Origin: Blastobasis lacticolella
Taxonomy: Eukaryota; Arthropoda; Insecta; Lepidoptera; Blastobasidae
DNA: 64,000 nt
Direction: 5' to 3'
Assembly: GCA_905147135.1 (NCBI GenBank)
Contig: LR990056.1
Location: 4,908,001 to 4,972,000 of the forward strand
This document shows, in pieces, positions 1 to 12,081 of the stretch. The position numbers and the translations under genes are program-made. Within the stretch, counting starts at the first letter, position 1; every line of letters starts with the position of its first letter. Under the pieces are notes generated by a model that saw nothing but the letters and a program-made list of their open reading frames with translations, was not told the DNA's origin and searched no databases.

Positions 1-1365
1 GAAGATAATGCCTCTCACCTCCCCTTTTAATTTTTTAAAGAGTACTGTTACAGCTACGATAAAAGTATGAATGAGGCATTTATTCTCTATTAAATTTTCT
101 ACAATATTGTCTTTAGGTGTATGTAATTGCGACTTATAGAAGTAATTAATGCACTTGAGCAAGCAAATCAATTCACCACATATTTTTCCTTATAAGCGTA
201 TCCGGCGTTACGAATCAGTCTATAACTTCAAAAATACCTAATCGATTTTTAGTAGATTTTCGCGGTTTGATAGATAATGAAACAATGGATAATACTTATA
301 CCAAAGGGGGAGAGGAGGAAAATACTTTTCAACGTGTTTCTATTTCTACATTTCATTATGTATGTACAAGATACATACATGCCAAGTTTCATGCTTTCTA
401 CCGGATGGGACCATAACTCCATACTAGATCTACCTAACGAGTAGCACTAAGAAAGGCATTTTTGCGAAAGAAACCTTTTGATGAATACTCATTTTGCAAA
501 ATGGATATTTTATTTTGCATCTGAATGGTATTTTCATTTGTCAGTTTAACTTTTATTGAGTACATCATCGGTGACGCGACCGTGATTTCGTTACGGCCTA
601 ACCGACGAGAGTATATTTACGACAAATTTTCTCCCTCCGCCAGTTCATCTCTTTACTTTTTGTGATTCATGCTCAGGGAAACCGGACTTGTGGTTGAGTC
701 CAAAACTACTTTTGTTCATTTATTAATTTGCTTTCTCTTAAGGCTCAGTCTCGTCTCTTTCTCGTAAGTTTCATCATCATCATCATTAGTTCAGCCGATG
801 GACGTCCACTGCTGAAGATAGGCCTCCCATTGATCAACTCTGCCTCTTGCATTCATTGGCTCCCTACGACCATCTCGTTCAAGTTTATTAATAAAGAATT
901 AGGTATATGGAAAACCTGGCCTTTCAGTGATTTTTCTGTATAATCACCGTTGCGATCGATGCAGATTTGTAAGCGTCTTGCAATACTCGCGTCGCGTCAC
1001 GATCGATGATAACGCTTGACCTCGTCTTTCTCTGCAAAGTCTGCTGGGTTACACACAGGACTTTAACCAGGAAACATGGTAATCACTAACTGCTAAGTCC
1101 GGGCGTACTACTCCGATTTAGTTTTATCCGAATCAAGGCCGACTGTACGTCATCTCGTTTGTGTATCCGTCCTTGAACGCTGATCCATTTTAGCATGTTT
1201 GACTGACGATGAATGTATAGGGGTAAGTGCCATTGGCTCTCGACAACGCGACAAGCGAGCCGGAGTTCATCTCATTGACGGGAAGCGACGATGAGATCAT
1301 CTCGCGAATGGCTGCCTAGCCTAGACTGGGCATATGGTGAGGAATTGAAGTACCCGGACATACTA
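1..1365. other. No gene; repeat-bearing intergenic DNA
   Basis: I see no supportable coding exon here. The only recognisable item is the retrotransposon relic near 770-905; the rest is AT-rich unique-looking sequence with short accidental reading frames. Confidence 0.5.
770..905 (-). mobile_element. RTE-type LINE ORF2 C-terminal relic
   Basis: Read on the minus strand, this stretch has the wording found at the 3' end of RTE-like retrotransposons in Lepidoptera: a 'GRPIFSSGRPS'-like segment next to a (GAT)n run, seen on the plus strand as a CATCAT run followed by GGACGTCCACTGCTG and AGGCCTCCC. Stops interrupt it. The same family recurs at 26035-26250 and 50262-50330. Confidence 0.6.
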
Positions 1366-1560
1366 CAGAGGGCCTAGTGCGAGTTCCGCTTCGATTTTAC
1401 TTAACTATCGCGTTTGCGTTTACGTCGAAATTAGTATGAAGAAAAAAACTTCATTTACGTACCACTAGGCGGCGCTATATATTTTTTCATACTAATTTTC
1501 ACGTAAACGCAAACGCGATAGTTAAGTAAAATCGAAGCGGAACTCGCACTAGGCCCTCTG
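1366..1560. mobile_element. Palindromic MITE with about 60-bp terminal inverted repeats
   Basis: The left end beginning CAGAGGGCCTAGTGCGAG is repeated as its reverse complement at the right end (…CTCGCACTAGGCCCTCTG). The arms are about 60 bp and nearly identical, with about 70 bp between them. No transposase is encoded, so this is a non-autonomous DNA transposon. No clear target duplication is visible. Confidence 0.85.
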
Positions 1561-2129
1561 ATAGCAGATGTCGCTTTATGTAACCTAGTGCGTTCCTAGC
1601 GGCTCCAATTATTTTACGGACAGCCTCTTATTCGATATAGAATGACAATAGACACATCTTTACATAAGATGAAAATGGAATTCCTTTGCTCCGAGAGTTT
1701 CGTAAAGTGCTGACAACACCACAGAAATATAGTTAGATTTCTATAGGTAGGTACACATCATATTGGTCATCGTCCTGTCAAAGTGAACCTGGATCCAGCT
1801 TTCAATCAACAACTGATGAACCTTTTGGGACAGGGCAGGCAACGACGGCTATGGAGACTGCAAACTTCAACTGAGTATTTATGCTGCAGTCCACATCTGA
1901 TCAGAGCGGTCGTTGCGGTTAATTAACTTGAAGTTTTTTATACAGTTTCTTTATACGAGAAGTTTTGTGTGTTGACTGCATTGTATCAGATTATCAATTG
2001 GTTTCCTCTTTTTGGCATAATCCGAAACAACTTTTGTTTGCAAGGCAATTCTCGCAAAATTTGTTTAATTTAAAAACAAAAAATATTATTCTAAGTTTAG
2101 CTATACACCTGCCGAAGGTAAGGCATAAC

Positions 2130-2310
2130 ACGATAAGATAGATCATCCTTTCTGGTCCGCTGGATCAGGTCAAAGTTTTGGTCCCAGACTCTTGCTCTGG
2201 TCCAGACCCATCTTAACACCAGGTCCAAGAATTGGACCAAGATCGGCCCCAAGTCCAAGTTTTGGTTTTGGTTCAGGTCCATGACCAAGACCCTGACCAT
2301 CGGACCGTGT
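2130..2310. repeat. Degenerate GGTCCA/GGTCCT simple-sequence tract
   Basis: Repeated but decayed words of the form GGTCCAGAC, AGGTCCAAG and CAGGTCCATGACC recall the long hexamer minisatellite at 26252-26890. It is much more diverged and shorter, so it may be an old copy of the same repeat. Confidence 0.45.
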
Positions 2311-4884
2311 TTTTAAGACGAAAGTTTATGCCAAGTAGAAGGAATCCGTCATTTAATAACCTACACTACAGTACAAGTTCGTTTGGACCTGTTAGGCCGC
2401 CGCCGATTCACCAGATATATTTGTAAGGTACCTTAAAACGCCAGGTAGTACTTATAAAAACGTTTGAAACATTTATCGCCGAATTCTATTTAAACCGTAG
2501 TTAAATAATGAAACTTGCCCCGATCGTGTTATTGGTTTCAGCCAGCCTCTTATAATTGGCTTACCTACCAACAGCTACTCTAATATTGATTTGTCTTTCA
2601 TCGTGGACCACTAGTACCGAATTTCTCTACCATATAATATACCTGATAACGCCAAATACCTTGCCTGACAGCGATACCACACCAGGCTTTTAGAACACCG
2701 GACCACGGCACTTCACCAACATGCTCGATGGAATCTTGCACCAAGGTAAACGACGGGCATATTACAAGGATTTTATAGAACCGCGGTTACAGACGTTTAC
2801 ATATGGTAACACTCCAGATTTTGTGCGGCATAAATGTAAAGAAACATGTATCTAAATAAGTCTGTTATAACTCCTTGAATCAGACTTTAACCTAATATCT
2901 GTATCTGCCTAATATCTATAAGTTTTCTCCACTTCGACCAACCTGAATGATTTCGACCTACAATATTCTTACTTGGATGTACACAAGGTAAAATGAGATG
3001 GTTATACATTTGAGGGCTCTCTTTATGTGGGACCCTAATCTTCCACCAGTAACCACAATTGTAGACGTTGAAAAAAATTAAGGAGGCGTTGGTGGAGTCT
3101 AGATTTCTTAAATGTTACTTTTGCAAAAGAAAATATATAGGGACATAGTTGTGGAACGAAGTTTAAGTACGTTCTTACCTGATACATATTCAGGCTTGAA
3201 ATAGATATTAAGGTAAAGTGCGAATTTGGTAGGTTCAACCTTCTTGGATTCTTGAATCCTTCTCTCAAAATTCCCGAGTGTTGTTTCCAAGTGATTTCGC
3301 TGCTGTACTTCGACGCTGCATACTTTAATTTATCTGCTATTGAAAAATATTCTATTCTACTCACTCTAGATACATGTTATGCGTTAATCGGCTGCCATGC
3401 CATGTAGCATTAAATCTAAGTATTGTAGACTTCACTACTAGACTATCTGTAAACACGAATTGCCTGAAAGAACCAGTGACTTATCACAACTGACGTTTGC
3501 GTCCACCACATCTACTATAAATTCCTAGAGACCCGTCACAGCTTCACACGGGTGTGATCGGGAATATGCTTGTATTATTGACTTCCGGAATAAAACCGCA
3601 TCAAAATCCTGAGTGTGGTTTTGGAGGTGTTAGCGGATATACAGACAAATGCGGAAAGCGACTTGAGTATTAGGATAACGGAAGTATATTGGTTTTTAAG
3701 TTGCGGTTATGCACTAAATCTACTGCATAAGTCTGTAGGTCACAAGAGACCTCTGGCGAATCGACTGAAAGACTATAAAAACTACTTCAGCAGGCATGCT
3801 GAAATGCACCAGGCAGCGAGACCCTTCAATGTATATGAAGTGGAAGCTTGGGATCAAGTTCTGAATTCCACAAGTAAGAATTCTGGACGCTCAAAATTAA
3901 TGTGTTGAACATCTGAATTTATAGTCATTTTTCCTATTTATATTATAGTCATTTTTCCTCATAGACCTTGTGACGAAAGGTCCGTGTCGTCGCTAATCAC
4001 TGGACTTTAAACTGTGTGTGTTTTACCTTGGAGCGGGCCGTTTTTTACTTTGTGGTTTTACTATTATCTTTCAATGGTCTTAAGTTTACAAGGAGTTTGT
4101 GCTCGTTTAGAAAAGTTTGTTCTTTGCTTACCTACCAACTGAAAACAGCTCAAATAGAATACCACCGTGACGAATAAGAAAACGTTACGAAGATAGGCAG
4201 TAGCGAGGTCGTGATGCAGGAAACAATTATGAAACTGATAATTTCATCGCCTCTCCATATGAAATTAAAGCTTTTGCAGTCATAATGCTAACAAATAATA
4301 ATGACCGCGAGGGGGGGTCAGTTGTCTTATCTTTAATACATCAGTTTCGCTATTGGCGGAATGTTAGTTCCGTTTTATGCCACTTCATTATTAATGATGT
4401 AGTCTTTCATAGCCCTGGTCTCCACCGAACGAAAATTTACAACTTTTGTGTTGCCAACACGTGTGGGTGGCAAGAATTGCCGTTTTTCGGTGGAAAGGCC
4501 GAACAAAAGTTGTCAAACGTGTTGATGGTAAAAATTTTGCAACTTTTTCGGTGGACAGGCGCCTAACATTCAATTTTTTTACGCAACAGCCAAACCGTCA
4601 TCACACCATAGGTTTAGCAGAGCCGGTAAGTGACAATGCTCACGCCTCTAGAAAAAGCCTATTCAATTCACTCCGTTACATATAAGAAAATCAAAACTTC
4701 ATCAAGCAAATTGCAAAAGAACTACAAAAGGAATAACAAAATTTGAAAGACCAAATGTTTTATTAGCAAATTTTATCAAATGGACGACTAACTTAAAGTT
4801 GCTAGATGTAAGTTGGAATGTAAAATGGAAAATTAGACGCAAAACCGAATCTATCAAAACGTGGTTACGTCACAGAGACATTGA

Positions 4885-4970
4885 TGGATGCCAGAAGCGA
4901 AGCGACGATGCATGAAACGAGCGTGCCACGGCAGCGGCCGACGAGTGCCAGAACCAATGAACAGGCGTTA
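4885..4970. repeat. Dispersed repeat, inverted relative to the copy at 45320-45430
   Basis: The words GAAGCGAAGCGACGA, GAGCGTGCCACGGCA and GAGTGCCAGAACCAAT recur in reverse complement at 45320-45430. The family is unnamed here and no coding capacity is seen. Confidence 0.5.
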
Positions 4971-5231
4971 TTCACTAATTAATTTATTAAAAACCGAAAA
5001 TATCGTATCAGTTTATAATGAAAAATAAAATTTGCTTAATGAGGTTTTGATTGTCTAATATGTAACCATTCACTCTAGCCTTGAAGTAGTATATTGTTCA
5101 GTATACGAGTACACACTTGCAGGCACCATATTTCCTTCTAAAGCCGCAAGCCGGCTTAGCCACAGCGATTTGTGCGGATAACTTTAAGATAACGACTGCC
5201 TAAGTAGATACTTAAATATTTTTTTATATTA

Positions 5232-5335
5232 GACTTGCTCTGGCATTTGACCATCATCTCACCTGGTGGTAAGTGACGATCCGGCCGAAGATGGAAAATT
5301 TCTGTCTAGGAACAGCCTATTGACTTCAGCCTTGC
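5232..5335 (-). mobile_element. LINE 3' tail fragment
   Basis: The wording CATCTCACCTGGTGGTAAGTG plus the 'TAGGAACAGCCTATT' motif matches, in reverse complement, the fragment at 13177-13293, which ends in an A-run. This is a familiar 3' end of non-LTR retrotransposons in Lepidoptera. Confidence 0.6.
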
Positions 5336-5639
5336 AGGCATCCAGATCCAGAAAAAACACTATTACAATAGGCCTCCTCCCTCCCACGTCTTCTACACTG
5401 ACCAACCTATGATCCGTCTATTTCTTGGGTGACCATCTTCGCTGTGAGTGCCTGATCTGATACCTGATCGCCACTTCTAAATATACCTTACATTTTAGGA
5501 CCGTCGGCCATGTGTTCCGTAAGCTATGTAGCCCGCCCATTGCCACTTCGGTTTCGCTATCTACTTCAAAACGTATTGTCGGTAACCATTGTTCTGCCAC
5601 GGATCTTCTTTATTTCTACGAAAATATCTACAATCGCTA

Positions 5640-5783
5640 AATATTAAATATCTCCGCCCAAAAACACTTCTGTCAAACTTAGAAAACTTCCTCGAGCGAT
5701 TAATTGTTCCGAGATTGGTTCCTGGTGAAATAAGTTTCCATGACCTGCGGTATGGTTTCACGGCGGGTAAGTCCACACAATAG
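5640..5783 (+). mobile_element. Reverse transcriptase relic (LINE)
   Basis: The plus-strand translation contains 'LERLIVPRL', then 'YGFTAGKSTQ', the spacing and wording of the finger region of non-LTR reverse transcriptases (R/K-L-I…RL…GF..G+ST). The frame is not open beyond this block, so it is a dead fragment. Confidence 0.5.
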
Positions 5784-6429
5784 ACGCGAACATCTCCGTC
5801 AGACAGTTGCTTGAAATGGCAGAGTCCTCGGGGATGTACCGGGGTATTTATCTTGATAGTGTTTGGTCGCCAATTATTCTATTAAGACTTGAATGCCGCT
5901 GCTACTAAGATATGAAGTCAGAATTTCGAAAAGGAACAAGCAAATCATGTACAAGTTCCTAGCAAAGCTTTTCTGGGGTTTTGGACATCGCTGAATCTGA
6001 AAATCGCTGTTAACACTTCGAGGTAAGACTTTTTATGCCTAAAATCCAAGATGGCCGCCAAGAAGAGGTCGCTCAACCGATGCCCAAACCCCCATATAAG
6101 CTTTGTTAGCAACTTTATTGGCGAGGACCTATAATTGGCTTACTGTCTTATATTAGAATTTTATACATTGTAATATACGGCTGTTGGTACTCCTACAAAT
6201 AAATAAATAACTTGTAACATTATTTGCTTCTGTCTGACCATGAAAACTAGACAGATATTTGGAGATCTTTAGCAGTCTATACATATATATTCGATAATAG
6301 TTTCATATTTTATTGACGGTAGCACTAAACTGTAACTCCGACATGATAGTAGCTGCGGCACCATGAGAGATTATATTTCCTGTAACTCGGGTGCAGTAAG
6401 AAAATACTGTTTATTAGAAGCAGAGAACT

Positions 6430-6912
6430 TTCAATTGAATTAAAGAAAAGAAAAAAGTATTTTGTATCAGTGAAACTAGCTTTATTGGAAAGATAATTTT
6501 ATGGCATGTTTGAATATAATTTCGGAAATATGGCTGCCGTGACTAGCGCGTAGATGGCCTAATCTGAATATGCTTTTCATACACTTCTCGCAACATTGCG
6601 GTTGTATTTCGCTAATAACTCCGAATGTTGTGTTCGAAACGTGACTTGAGAGATATGTCTCAAAGAAAATAATGGAAATAGATCAGACATTCTCGGTAGC
6701 CAACGTGATTCGATGATGTTCATTTCTTTCCCCATACAAAATTTTGTTCGACTATAAAGCTCACTAGGTGCTGGTTGAACGATTAAGTTAATTACCACAC
6801 GACGGCCACATGACCGAAATCATAGTCAAACTTAAATACCATAAAATGATATTTCCAATAAAGCTAGTTTCACTGATATGAAATACATTTCTTAGTTTTA
6901 TTTCAATTTAAA
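6430..6912. mobile_element. MITE-like element with about 80-bp inverted repeats
   Basis: The left end TATCAGTGAAACTAGCTTTA and following sequence to about 6540 reappear in reverse complement at 6790-6890 (AAAGCTAGTTTCACTGATA). The arms are diverged by several substitutions. The interior of about 250 bp has no conserved coding content. Confidence 0.75.
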
Positions 6913-7720
6913 GATCTCCACCTCAAAAAACACCCTATATATTATTTGGACCTTGTGAGTGTTTTTGTCATAGGTAATTATTATTGCAAATTCCCGGGAT
7001 TTCTGGCAAAGACCTTTGTCTATTTTGATTTGAGCTGGCTCCGCTTTTTTTGAGGGGGGAAGTCGGAATAATCATCTGTCCTGCTCCTACCTGTTACTTC
7101 TTAATTAAATTTGTTGCGGGTTCCAAGACAGGTTAGCTTCTCCTCAGGCCTGCCTTAGTGTCAAAACTCAGGCCCTATCTGTGGTCGCAGCTGTAGATCC
7201 TGGCTACACAGCAGTTGCAGCGGGAATAAGTGGTAGGGCAAATGTACACAATTTCCTAAACGCTGCCCAGCTGCGATGGATCAGTTGATTGACCTGATTC
7301 TTTCTTTTCTATGACCTAAGTACCTAACATTAACTAGACAATTAGTGACAAGGGACTGTGGTAGGGGCAGGGAATTAGATATATTATGTACCTATATCGG
7401 TTGTGTTGAGCTACCAAAATTTCATTTTACTTTAAGTAGACAAAAGTCTTAACACTTATTGGGAAACGAAGTGACCGACTTGAAAAATAAATATTGAGAT
7501 TTGTTTCACTCGCTCACGTTTATTTTCATTCGCTCTGTTGGTAGGTAAAATTGCTGATAATTTCAAGGTCGCTAGTCGACACGCTCACTTAGCTGTGTTT
7601 CGTACGATAATACCTAACCATTTATATCAATCGTCGTCATGTACAGCGTAAACTACACTGTACTGAATAGAATATCCTCTTAAAACTGTAGGGCGACAAT
7701 GACTTCTAGTAAGTACTCAC
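6913..7720. other. No gene recognised
   Basis: I see no exon, RNA gene or clear repeat boundary in this stretch. Confidence 0.4.
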
Positions 7721-7985
7721 TGGAGGCCATAAACTAGTAACAGACATTTCGTTTTGGAGGCCAACCATTAGTTGCGGTTGATACTAATCCTTACGCAGTA
7801 TAAAATAAAGTCGCTTTTGGGTGCGGGGACGTTGCCGGACGTCCGACCAAGGTCGGCTCGCCCGTGCATCCAAATTAATCTTAAAGCGTCTTTATTTTGT
7901 ACATCGTAAGGATTAGTATCGACTGCAACTGAGGGTTAGTCGGCACCAGCCAAAAAAGAGCGTCTGTTACTAGTTATGGTCTCCA
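7721..7985. mobile_element. 265-bp MITE with hairpin-in-hairpin structure
   Basis: Outer arms TGGAGGCCATAAACTAGTAA and its near reverse complement close the element. A second inner pair, centred on TACTAATCCTTACG and CGTAAGGATTAGTA, encloses a GC-rich core with ACCAAGGTCGG. A related copy is at 50570-50792. Confidence 0.8.
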
Positions 7986-8166
7986 TGCCAAGTTGTACCT
8001 ACAGGTGGGTTGAAATACGGAAGTTTCTAGGACTCTACGGCGGGGGTCCGTGACGGTGTGATCTGACGGGATTGGCGCTTTATATTGTGATACTTTCTGA
8101 CTTGGCCATTAATGGTTTCTGGCTATGGGTGCACACTGCTCTATTTTCTACCACTTAAGTATTTTG

Positions 8167-8409
8167 GCCGTGGTGTAGAATAGCACCCAACCCCTTACAC
8201 TCATGGGCGTCGTACAAGGCGTCAAACTTTTTCGAGGCAAAAGATCAAGAGTTCGTAGTCTGGAAAATGGGCAGCAGCATTTTCCATTGTTATATTTAAA
8301 CACTACGATCTCCAACCCGCCTGCCAAGCGTGGAGATTATGGCAATAACCTCCCCTTTCGTGGGAGAGGCCCTAAGTCCTGCTGTGGACTGTTACGGGCT
8401 GTGATGATG
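8167..8409 (+). mobile_element. SINE-like retroposon, family D, intact ends
   Basis: It begins GCCGTGGTGTAGAATAGCAC and ends in a GTGATGATG tail. It is flanked by the perfect 10-bp direct repeat AAGTATTTTG at 8157-8166 and 8410-8419, which is a target-site duplication. Other copies at 33808-34062 and 62439-62710 also have their own duplications. It encodes no protein. Confidence 0.85.
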
Positions 8410-9182
8410 AAGTATTTTGAAAAGTGCGTCTTTAGTTTCGGAGATCTGATGATCGTGCTGCTTCGACCCTAGCATGACCGCTGGTGTTTGGGCATATTAT
8501 GCGGGCGGAGGGACTTACATAAAGAAGGTGATGAATGTGGATGAATGCCACTTTAGAGGCCTCCCAAAGAAAATATGGACGGACTGGAAAGGAGTGAATG
8601 CCGAGATGACGACCCCACCTAGACACCACACTGAAGGATCGTGCTTGAGTAGATATACCTAATACTTTATGGTAATTCATTTCGTACCCCTTGTAAAGAG
8701 AAGTTATTAGAAAAACATCCATGGTCATGCCAAGAAGTTTCATCGGTACACACTATACTCTGCTTGGCCACACGGCAGAGAAACCACACAGAACGCGGAA
8801 AATGTCGAGCTCGTTTCGCTAGATTATTAGGCAGATAATTTAACACGTTGAGCGCTAGGTACCTTTAGTCGTCTTAAGAAAACATAAACAAAAACTTTAT
8901 AAAAACAACTGATTACTTCTAAGTAATCAAGGGTAAAGTTCAACAATTCGTATTAAAAAACCCAACTTTACAGTCGGGCTTCCCCCAACACACTGACGTT
9001 TCTCAGCGTTTCTTATTGATGATTTAAAATGTTCAGTCCCAACGAGGTAAGTTGCTGTGCTGTCGGCTCTACCTTCCTAGCTGCCAACTGGTAGTTGGCA
9101 AAACGCAAAAAGAGGTCTGCAATGGAAGACACACATACCTGCTAAACGTTTAGTAAAACCGGAGACTTATATTAAATCTATA

Positions 9183-9275
9183 CATAGTGTAAAACAAAGT
9201 CGCTTCCCGCCATCTGTATCTATGTACGTTTAGATCTTTTAAACTTCGCAACGGATTTTAATGCGGTTTTCAACA
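9183..9275. repeat. Dispersed 'ACAAAGTCGCTT' element fragment
   Basis: The block CTATACATAGTGTAAAACAA…GTCGCTTCCCGCC…GCAACGGATTTTAATGCGG recurs at 63118-63215 and, more diverged, at 42612-42700. It is a common lepidopteran dispersed repeat and is non-coding here. Confidence 0.65.
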
Positions 9276-9294
9276 ATAAGCCAGAAAAGAGGGT

Positions 9295-12081
9295 TAGGCC
9301 AGTCAAATCTTACAAAAAAATGGCCCTAAAACGCAAAGCGCGATGTAACGCTGAATTTTTGGTATGTTATTTGGACCCCATAAGAGAGTGTGAAACTACA
9401 TTTTGCAAGCAAAAAAAAATTGTGCTTCCTGCGTAATACGTGAAAAACAGCGAAATTTTCGGACTTTTTTTACTTTCTGGTATAAAAATAAAAAACTATG
9501 CATTTTTCGACCAATTAAGCTTAATGGCTTATAAAGTTCATTATATTTGCCACTATTTAAGCTCAAACGCAGCTCTATAAAATATACAGTGACCAAGTTA
9601 TGACTCTTCGAAGATGGTCAATTTTTCTGGAAAATTTACAATTTTAAGTTTTGCTCCCGTCCGGAGCAAATTATTGATAAAATTGCTAGTCCTATGATAA
9701 AAGTAACTAAAAAAAAGTTGTAGTACATTTAGTTTACTTTCATTAAAGTAGAAAACGAACTAAGTGAGACTAATAGTTTACTTACAATCTTGAAAATGGT
9801 TTTTTGAAGAATTCTGTGAATACTTATTTGTATGAATGGTACCAAAGTACTTATGCTATGCTTGTTAGAAATTAAGTTATAATAATAAAAAAATACCATC
9901 ACAAGGTGCCAATCAGCTTCCGAGACCGTTCTATCAGTCTTAGGGTCCAGTGGAAGATATTTGTCAACCTCGCCAATGAATTGCTCGCTTTGATTCGAGC
10001 GATTCAATAACTGAACCCAGGGCCGTTTGTATGTTAGTTTGAAGTTGCTTAGTTTTACCATGGGTTACTGACATTCTACCGAGTTCTATTGAAATCGTAA
10101 CAATGTATTTTTTTGACATTACTTGGCTTTAGTGTTGTATCTACATTCATACGACGACGACATTAGGGCCTTCAAGGAACAAGCCTCTATAAACGAATTC
10201 TCGACACCACTGGCAGGCTAGGTAGAACAGTCCTTAGTAAGTACGCTTTATGGCGCCTAAAACTAAAAAAATGATGGTTCCATTCGTCCTATTGCGGTAG
10301 GGACTACGTACCGACGCCGGATTTCCACCCCCCAGCCCAGCAAATTACTTCCAGCATATCCAACTCGACTTTGAATCTAAAGGTGACTGCGAAGCCGCCG
10401 TCCACGCCATGAGAACTTTCCTCCAAAGTAATAGTGTTGAAGTCGTACTGAAGGGTGACGTAAAAATGGATTCAACTATGTCGATAGAGGCGCGTTGCTT
10501 GGTCAAATACGATCTAAGTTGCCGGCCGCTTATAAGTTGATGCGGCAATGCTACAAAAAGCCGAGCAATCTTATATACAAAGGCTACCTCTTGCAATCAG
10601 TAGTCGGAAACAGATGGATATGGAGGTCTAGGCGTTAGGAAAGTTTCAGATGTGTCCCTGTCAGCTTTTCTGTCCTCGGTGCATAGTTCACAGTATCCAG
10701 TGTTGAAGTTATTATCGAAACTAGGGACTTTTATTACGGCGTATTCTATCGACGCCAAATAAATGCCTTTGGCACGAGGCTTTTCCGGAGGCCGAGCTCC
10801 CGAATAATTCCTGTTCCCAGCGGCTATAGGGCGAGCCTCGCTGCAGATTGGTGCGAAGCAATCTTTTAAGCGTACCAACCAACTCTGCAGAGCGTGCCCG
10901 TTTGCTGGCTGCTGGCGAGTGTAAATCGGGTCTCTAACTTCAGGCAATGTCTTCTAAATATATTGGGACACTTCTCGACCGCGTTACGCACTATATCATC
11001 CGCCGGGCCTTCACCTCCGCTGGAGCACCCGCTAAGCTTTAGCCAGGTGGTTTGGCGTGATGACGGTAAGAGGCCCGAAGGGATGACACTCCCGCCCTGG
11101 GAGCTGGGACGACGTTTGGTCAGGGACACCACGTGTAGCGATACCCTGGCACAGTTCCATCTTCCAGTAACGGCCCGATGCCGTCTCAACTGAAAGTGTC
11201 AAACGGCGCAAGTGTTGGTGGAAACCACATATTTACGCCGATTGGTGTGGAAACCCTTGAATTCTAGTGTCCATGCGCACACTCCCTATTTCGGGAGCTA
11301 GCTAAGCGCTTGGTCGATATTACTAAAGACCCATAGGGCTGACTTCCACTTCGGACGGGGGACAATACGGCCAGCCTTCTGAGCAGCATTCCTAATAGTT
11401 CTAATACCGTAAACTTTGGACTAAATTAGTGATTGTTTTATTAAGTTAGTTGTTATTTGTAATTTGTATTATGTCAGATTAGTATTCATAATTTGTATTA
11501 TGTCAGATAAGTATTCATAATATGTATAATTGTTATTCCTACCTTAATAAATACTTTATTTTTCAAAAATACATTTTTACGTTCTCATTTTTTTAAAATT
11601 GTGAATGAACCATTAGTCTCACATAGTTCGTTCTGTACATCATTTAAAGCAAATTAAATGTACTACAACTCCCTTTTAATTTTTTTTATAATAGAACTAG
11701 CAATTTTACCAATAATTTGCTCCGGACAGGAGCAAAACCTAAAATTGTAGTTTTTCGGGAAAAATAGACTATATTTAAACAGTCATAACTTGGTTGCTAT
11801 ACGCTTTATAGAGCTGTGTTTGGGCTTAAATCCTTGCAAATTTAATCAATTTGAAAAGCTATTAAGCTTTGTTGGTCGAAAAATGCATGGTTTTTTATTT
11901 TAAGACCTGAAAGTGAAAAAAGTCCCGAAATTTCGCAGTTTTTCACGTATTACGCAAGAAGCACAATTTTTTTTTGCTTGCAAAATGTAGTTTCACACTC
12001 TCTTAAGGGGTCTAAATAACATATCAAAAATGCAGCGTTACATCGCGCTTTGCGTTTTAGATGTAAGATTTGACTGGCCTA
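9295..12081. mobile_element. 2.8-kb foldback element with about 440-bp inverted arms
   Basis: The sequence from 9295 (TAGGCCAGTCAAATCTTAC) to about 9735 is repeated in reverse complement from about 11640 to 12081 (…GTAAGATTTGACTGGCCTA). Matching landmarks along the arms include ACGTATTACGCAAGAAGCAC and TTTGCTCCGGACAGGAGC. The interior of about 1.9 kb holds a LINE relic at 10941-11415. No intact transposase is visible. It may be one foldback transposon or two opposed copies of a repeat. Confidence 0.8.
10941..11415 (+). mobile_element. Decayed LINE C-terminal module
   Basis: The plus-strand translation includes 'DDGKRPEGMTLPPWELGRRL' and 'DTTCSDTLAQFHLP', followed by 'ELAKRLVDITKDP' in another frame. 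This is the degenerate C-terminal wording of a non-LTR retrotransposon found in many animals. Frameshifts and stops break it. A related relic is at 13410-13815. Confidence 0.6.

Larger units (their letters stand above)
1561..5230. other. No gene recognised
   Basis: This holds only short reading frames without recognisable domains, including 97 and 109 codon frames near 3615-3908 and 3035-3364. A degenerate GGTCCA-type tract lies at 2130-2310 and a dispersed repeat at 4885-4970. Nothing here supports an exon. Confidence 0.45.

Noticed and set aside
3615..3908. 97-codon plus-strand frame starting MVLEVLAD
   Set aside because: It has no recognisable domain, paralogue or splice context. I could not tell it from chance or old transposon sequence.
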